DNA from: Tritrichomonas musculus
Taxonomy: Eukaryota > Parabasalia > Tritrichomonadida > Tritrichomonadidae
Direction of reading: 5' to 3'
Assembly: GCA_039105265.1 (NCBI GenBank)
Contig: JAPFFF010000053.1
Span: 930,001-994,000 of the forward strand
Length of the DNA stretch: 64,000 bases
Below the pieces are notes generated by a model, which had not been told where the DNA came from, did no database searches, and was given only the letters and a program-made list of their open reading frames with translations. A program made the translations under genes and the position numbers. Shown here one piece after another: positions 59,896 to 64,000 of this stretch (its first letter is position 1; every line of letters begins with the position of its first letter).

Positions 59896-62097
59896 TTAAT
59901 CCCAATCAAAATTATCAAGATCTATACTATCAGCAAAAATGACAAGATCTCTGCTAGCTTTTATTGCATCTTTTGGTATAGGCGATCTTGACAAATTTGG
60001 CTGATATCTAAAATCAGATTCAAATTTGTGAACATCATTCACGATCTCTTCTTCATCTCTATCGGCCATTTTCCCGTTGAACCAAACTTCCCAGCGAGAG
60101 AAGTAATAATCTCTCAAGAGCCCGCTCCACATTTTTGACGCATAATCACTCAATGTATTTCCAGTGAAATCAGCCCAAGTTGTCACCAAAAAACGGCTGT
60201 TTTCAACATAATGCTTTCGTAAGTCATCGTTGCTTCCTGCCATTTTTTCGGCGTAATCGGACCATTCTTCGAGTCTGAAGTGAGGGTGACACTCGAGCAC
60301 GGCATCGATCATATGAATCAGAGAATTAAAATAAGAGAAATAAAGTGATGCTTTTGCTTTATCACTTTTATTAAAAGCGTCAATCATTGCATAACAAATC
60401 TTTTCCAATTTGATGCTTGCAAATTGACAGCTTGCTTCAATGGCATCAACTTTATAAAGAGCACTTTTTTCGAGTTCTTTTGAATTCAAAGAATTGAAAA
60501 CCCACAGACGACAACATTCCTCAAATTCAGGCGTATTACAAGCAGTTCCATCATCATTGGCTGCAGGACCATATTGCCATTTATAACGAGGATGATGGAT
60601 CAACTCATTATAAGCAGATTTTTGAAGCAAATTCCAAGATTCGTTAATTTCAGACGGGAATGAATTATAACGATTCATTGCGTAATTACGAAGGAAATCA
60701 TTCATTTCTATTTCATTTGAACTCCAAAAAACATCAGAATAAAGTTCGAATAACATCTCATTATTTTCAAAGCCTTCAGGTGCCATTCCAATTCCGATTA
60801 AATTGCCTTTTTTAGGGTCATTCAAAGCATTCAAATGACCGTTTCTATAATAATCAAGAACACCAGTAAAAAGCGACTTTCCTCCCATATTAGGAATGAC
60901 AGAGTAAATCCAATTTTTACCATAAAAACCATCATAATAATCCCAATTAAATTCATGTTTGCAAATGTACAAATCATAATCAGTGGCCAAATCAAGAATG
61001 AGCATTTTATCATTAGGAACAAGTGAAATAAATGAAGACGTGCTTTTTGTGTCCCATTGATCACGCTGATTTGAAAACATCCAGCCTTGAATGACCCAAA
61101 CTGCATCTTCATTTGCATTTGAAATTGATTTGTACAACCTTTGGCCCATAGTTGCTAGCCATGAATAACGGTCATCCGTTTCAGGTATCGTCATTTCATT
61201 AAATGTGTCAGAAATATAAAATTTTTGTTTTCCAAATTCTTTCTCGTATTCTTTAATGAACATTTCTCCGATTTTTATGAACAAATCTTCTTCCGGTGAC
61301 AACAAAGTTGCGTGATTTTTATCTGGAAAATGCGACCAGCTTAAATTATAATGCTTAATACTCGGATACAAACGTAATAGACCTCGAGGAATGAAGCCAG
61401 CAAATGTCGGGCAAATTGGCGTCATTCCAAGATTTTTTAAGGCGTCTAAAATTTGATGCTGTAGCTCAACTTGATATGCGTTGTACTCTTTTGTTATGGT
61501 GCCGTCGTGATTAATAAGATTGCCCATTCGATGCCATGGCAAATAATCTGGTCCGACGTAAAAAGTGTCAATTTCTTCTTGTGTCAGATTGAATTGAGTC
61601 CAGACTCGTGTTCCAATGGCTTCAAAACCAGAATAGGCCAATGGAAGGTCAAATCCATGAAGTGCCATCCAATCTATTTCTTTTCTCCATCGTTCCCAGT
61701 CATAAAAAGGGGTCGTGTAGCCAAATGTAACAACATTGTAATTATAATGATAACGAACTGGAGATTCTTGCCTGACTAAATCCGTATCGGGGAGAGTGGA
61801 TGGCCATTGAATATTTCGTCCTGACCAGGTAATTATGCCAAATTCTTGGCTTTTCATATATTGGTAAAAACCATGACAGATTGCAAAGCCTGAACTACCT
61901 CTGATATATAGAATACCTTTTTCTGAGAAATATTCATAAACTGGATTTCCATTGGGTGATGGTTCAATCTTAGATAATTGAACTTTTCCTTTTTCAATAC
62001 CACATTCTGGAACTTGACGCAATATAACTTCATAAGCTGCTTGTATTTCTTGATCATTGTAGATCGACACAATGAATATTGATAATAAAAATAGCAT
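59896..62097 (-). CDS. Alpha-N-acetylglucosaminidase (GH89)
   Basis: 733 aa, close to human NAGLU (743). Starts at the ATG at 62097 (MLFLLSIFIVSIYNDQ), a hydrophobic signal peptide, so it is secreted or lysosomal. GH89 enzymes release terminal alpha-linked N-acetylglucosamine, in animals from heparan sulfate. Family signatures: YHYNYNVVTFGYTTPFYDWE, WRKEIDWMALHGFDLPLAYS, VGPDYLPWHRMGNL, CPTFAGFIPRGL. The two expected catalytic Glu are kept: DTFNEM (Glu301) and GMAPEGFENNEM (Glu441). In a parasite this would fit degradation of host or mucin glycans, which is inference. CACTTTTTGA lies about 55 bp upstream. Unbroken. Confidence 0.95.
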   Translation of the reverse strand: MLFLLSIFIVSIYNDQEIQAAYEVILRQVPECGIEKGKVQLSKIEPSPNGNPVYEYFSEKGILYIRGSSGFAICHGFYQYMKSQEFGIITWSGRNIQWPSTLPDTDLVRQESPVRYHYNYNVVTFGYTTPFYDWERWRKEIDWMALHGFDLPLAYSGFEAIGTRVWTQFNLTQEEIDTFYVGPDYLPWHRMGNLINHDGTITKEYNAYQVELQHQILDALKNLGMTPICPTFAGFIPRGLLRLYPSIKHYNLSWSHFPDKNHATLLSPEEDLFIKIGEMFIKEYEKEFGKQKFYISDTFNEMTIPETDDRYSWLATMGQRLYKSISNANEDAVWVIQGWMFSNQRDQWDTKSTSSFISLVPNDKMLILDLATDYDLYICKHEFNWDYYDGFYGKNWIYSVIPNMGGKSLFTGVLDYYRNGHLNALNDPKKGNLIGIGMAPEGFENNEMLFELYSDVFWSSNEIEMNDFLRNYAMNRYNSFPSEINESWNLLQKSAYNELIHHPRYKWQYGPAANDDGTACNTPEFEECCRLWVFNSLNSKELEKSALYKVDAIEASCQFASIKLEKICYAMIDAFNKSDKAKASLYFSYFNSLIHMIDAVLECHPHFRLEEWSDYAEKMAGSNDDLRKHYVENSRFLVTTWADFTGNTLSDYASKMWSGLLRDYYFSRWEVWFNGKMADRDEEEIVNDVHKFESDFRYQPNLSRSPIPKDAIKASRDLVIFADSIDLDNFDWD

Positions 62098-62477
62098 CAA
62101 AGCAAAAAAAGGCTTTTAATCAATCTAAAAAAAAAAAAAAAAAATATTTTATCAAAAAGTGAAAATAATTATTCAAATTTTTTTTTATAAAAAACATTAT
62201 TTTCATTGAATCTATTGTTGTAACAAAAGATAAAATAGTATTTAACAGCATTAAAATGTTATTATTATAATATTCTTCTAAAAATATATATTATGTAACT
62301 TGTCAATATCATCCGTCATGTGTAAGAGATGTGATTAGATCAATTACAACTCAAGGAAAATTGCAAAATGAAATATACGAACAATTACAAATAGATAAAA
62401 AAAAATTGCAGAAGTTTTAATATAAAATTAACACTTTTTTATTAAATAAAAAAAAATTAAAAAGCACTTTTTTCTTT
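62098..62477. other. Intergenic region
   Basis: AT-rich, with the glycosidase promoter at its left end and a small plus-strand coding relic at 62271-62420. Confidence 0.4.
62271..62420 (+). pseudogene. Short C-terminal coding relic
   Basis: A 49-codon frame without an ATG: YYVTCQYHPSCVRDVIRSIT, then TQGKLQNEIYEQLQIDKKKL, ending at a stop. It has good amino-acid composition but no start. Possibly the surviving 3' end of a deleted gene; family not recognised. Confidence 0.3.
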
Positions 62478-63593
62478 TTATTCAATAGAAAACTTTTTGA
62501 CTGTTAAATTTGGCGAGTGTTTTGGAGCTTCACAATCAACGAAAACTACTGAGATACTGTCTCCCGCGACACAATGAGAAACGCCTTCATTAATGGTTGT
62601 TTCAACAGGTTCAAAAGTGCAAAGAAGATCCGAATCCAGAAGGAGCTGGCCAAAGTCGTTTGTTCCGCAAGACAAGACTTTTCCTTCCTCTGTTACGAAG
62701 AGCGAGTGCGTGTTTCCAGCAAAAGCGGACTTAATTTTATACTTCGATTTGAGAGTCTTAATTTCAACGAACTTTTTGACTTCTTCTTCATCCTTTCCAA
62801 TTCCAATCTTTCCGTACTTGTTAGAGCCCATTCCGAAGACTCTTCCATCGTCAGTCACGGCGAGGCAGTGGTTGTATGTTCCGCTGATCATTTTGATTTT
62901 TTCGTCTTTGAGCTCGTCGGAAATGACGAAGTTGATTTTGCAATTTTCTGGGAAAGGTGAAATGAAAACTTTGCCTGACAATGAAAGGGCAACAATGAAT
63001 GTGTCGCAAATAACGATGTTAACCGCTTTTTCGGTTTCATTCAAAAAAATTCTTTCAATTTCGGCGGTTGGATTTTCTGGAAGTGACTCTGGAATGAAAA
63101 GAATGGACCCTTCAGAGTCTATCGCTGCTGAATCCCATCGGCTTCCAAAAAGTGACACTGGATTCAAATTTCCAATGTTCAGAAAAAGTGGAAAATCGTC
63201 TTTTGGATATAAATACGAATAGGCAAGTTGAAATTGGTCTGGAGTGTCGGGATTGGAAACAAGAAACAAGGTGTAGGTCTCTCCACAGACTGCTGAAATG
63301 GGTGTGTATGAATGACCTTCTTTATCTTTAATTGTGAATTTAGTTAATTGTGATATTTGGTTCTTGGGAAGAGATGAACTGATTCGATTATCGTTGTTAT
63401 CTCCAATTCCATATAAAGAGCCATCTTTTGTGATTATAACTAAATGATCACTATATATTGATAAAGATAAAATTGAAGATGGATCAAGATGAGATTTAAC
63501 AGGTGGACGGATAGAAAGAAAACCACTTGGACTTCTATTATTTGACTCTTCACCAAGCTGGTGGCTATTATTGCATCCACATACCTTAATCAT
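62478..63593 (-). CDS. RCC1-repeat protein
   Basis: 371 aa from an ATG (MIKVCGCNNSHQLGEE). A complete seven-bladed RCC1-like propeller by pattern: CGCNNSHQLG, HLVIITKDGSLYGIGDNNDNRI, DTFIVALSLSGKVFISP, NHCLAVTDDGRVFGMGSNKYGKIGIG, THSLFVTEEGKVLSCGTNDFGQLLL. Most blades keep the G-x-N/S-x-x-x-Q-L type signature in degenerate form. RCC1 proper is the nuclear exchange factor for Ran; this protein is short of the conserved Ran-facing residues as far as I can tell, so a general binding role is safer. Its propeller resembles that of the RCC1-pseudokinase gene at 46461, but it lacks the repeat, coiled-coil and kinase parts. Confidence 0.88.
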   Translation of the reverse strand: MIKVCGCNNSHQLGEESNNRSPSGFLSIRPPVKSHLDPSSILSLSIYSDHLVIITKDGSLYGIGDNNDNRISSSLPKNQISQLTKFTIKDKEGHSYTPISAVCGETYTLFLVSNPDTPDQFQLAYSYLYPKDDFPLFLNIGNLNPVSLFGSRWDSAAIDSEGSILFIPESLPENPTAEIERIFLNETEKAVNIVICDTFIVALSLSGKVFISPFPENCKINFVISDELKDEKIKMISGTYNHCLAVTDDGRVFGMGSNKYGKIGIGKDEEEVKKFVEIKTLKSKYKIKSAFAGNTHSLFVTEEGKVLSCGTNDFGQLLLDSDLLCTFEPVETTINEGVSHCVAGDSISVVFVDCEAPKHSPNLTVKKFSIE

Positions 63594-63797
63594 AAATAAA
63601 CAGACATGTTATCTGAAAAATGTATATGGTTTTTATATCACATTTCAGTCGGTATTAATCTAACCTGTCTGAAATGCTGTTAAAGTTATTAAATTAAACA
63701 TATTGGAATAGGCATTTCCCCAACCAAACAAACTGACAAGCTTGGTTTCAGAATTATTTTATATATAATGATAATTGATATTAAAACAAAAAGAAAT
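63594..63797. other. Intergenic spacer
   Basis: AT-rich; separates the RCC1-repeat gene from the gene running off the right edge. Nothing else seen. Confidence 0.4.
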
Positions 63798-64000
63798 TCA
63801 GAATAATATAGGCATACTGTGGCTTTCGGTGATTTTAGGTTTGACTTCTTTATCCTGCCTAATTTCGCATACATGAATATTTCCCATCGACGGACTTGGT
63901 TTTAAATGACAAGATTTTCTCGATTTAGTTGTAAAAGACGGTCTGACCAGCGGCGATGACTTAGATGAGCTTATTGCGCCTCTTGATTTTCTTTTTGGGC
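63798..64000 (-). CDS. 3' end of a gene running off the right edge
   Basis: 66 codons open from the window edge to a TGA at 63798-63800: PKRKSRGAISSSKSSPLVR, then PSFTTKSRKSCHLKPSPSMG, ending SHSMPILF. Basic, Ser/Pro-rich and probably a disordered tail. GC content is higher here (GGCGCAATAAGC, TCATCGCCGCTGG) than in spacer, which supports coding. Overlapping frames are poorer. The main part of the gene is outside the window. Confidence 0.5.
   Translation of the reverse strand, partial: PKRKSRGAISSSKSSPLVRPSFTTKSRKSCHLKPSPSMGNIHVCEIRQDKEVKPKITESHSMPILF

Overview
The window looks like nuclear DNA of a parabasalid protist, most likely a trichomonad of the Tritrichomonas type. This is an inference from content. 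The DNA is very AT-rich, genes are intronless and close together, and the gene families are those expanded in trichomonads: kinases and pseudokinases fused to Sel1 or RCC1 modules, BspA-type LRRs, DUF3447-like ankyrin proteins, F5/8C proteins and a PPP phosphatase with a long insert. Several genes have a TCAYW initiator-like motif 5 to 20 nt before the ATG. No organelle, bacterial operon or CRISPR features were seen.

Layout. Positions 1-4.7 kb hold a terminal-inverted-repeat (TIR) element carrying a Gln/Asn-rich ORF, an intact Ser/Thr kinase and a PPP-family phosphatase. Positions 6.8-12.2 kb are one complete-looking pogo-type DNA transposon: 42-bp perfect TIRs, TA target duplication, five 132-bp tandem repeats, and an intact 1065-aa Myb + DDE transposase with about fifty 9-aa Gln-rich repeats. 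Positions 13-31 kb hold almost no host genes. They are packed with nested non-autonomous DNA elements: a decayed 1.7-kb transposon, a 23-bp minisatellite (36 units), several foldback or MITE-like elements, a Mutator-like element whose 9-bp target duplication is confirmed by an empty site 7.8 kb away, and a nest of inverted and direct repeats at 24.2-30.7 kb. One unrecognised acidic ORF (21996-22466) ends inside a MITE.

Positions 31-50 kb are gene-rich: a DUF1349-like protein, a stand-alone HECT ligase domain, a ubiquitin-like protein, an ankyrin protein, tRNA-Ala(AGC), a frameshifted kinase, a large protein with predicted tandem ubiquitin-like folds, an F5/8C protein, a decayed BspA/Sel1 gene, and an RCC1-repeat-coiled-coil-pseudokinase gene split by a one-base homopolymer difference. 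Positions 50.5-52 kb hold a decayed kinase-Sel1 gene. Positions 52.3-56.9 kb are a tandem pair of 1-kb repeats with GC-rich hairpins, opened by two younger TIR elements. Positions 57.8-63.6 kb carry a pseudokinase-Sel1 protein, a secreted or lysosomal GH89 alpha-N-acetylglucosaminidase and an RCC1-repeat protein. The 3' end of a further minus-strand gene runs off the right edge.

Functional picture. The host genes are signalling and ubiquitin-related (kinases, pseudokinase scaffolds, phosphatase, HECT, ubiquitin-like folds) plus one glycosidase. They are not an operon and mostly have their own promoters; one divergent pair shares 71 bp. The most striking content is the transposon ecology: at least four types of target duplication (TA, 5 bp, 8 bp, 9 bp) can be read directly.
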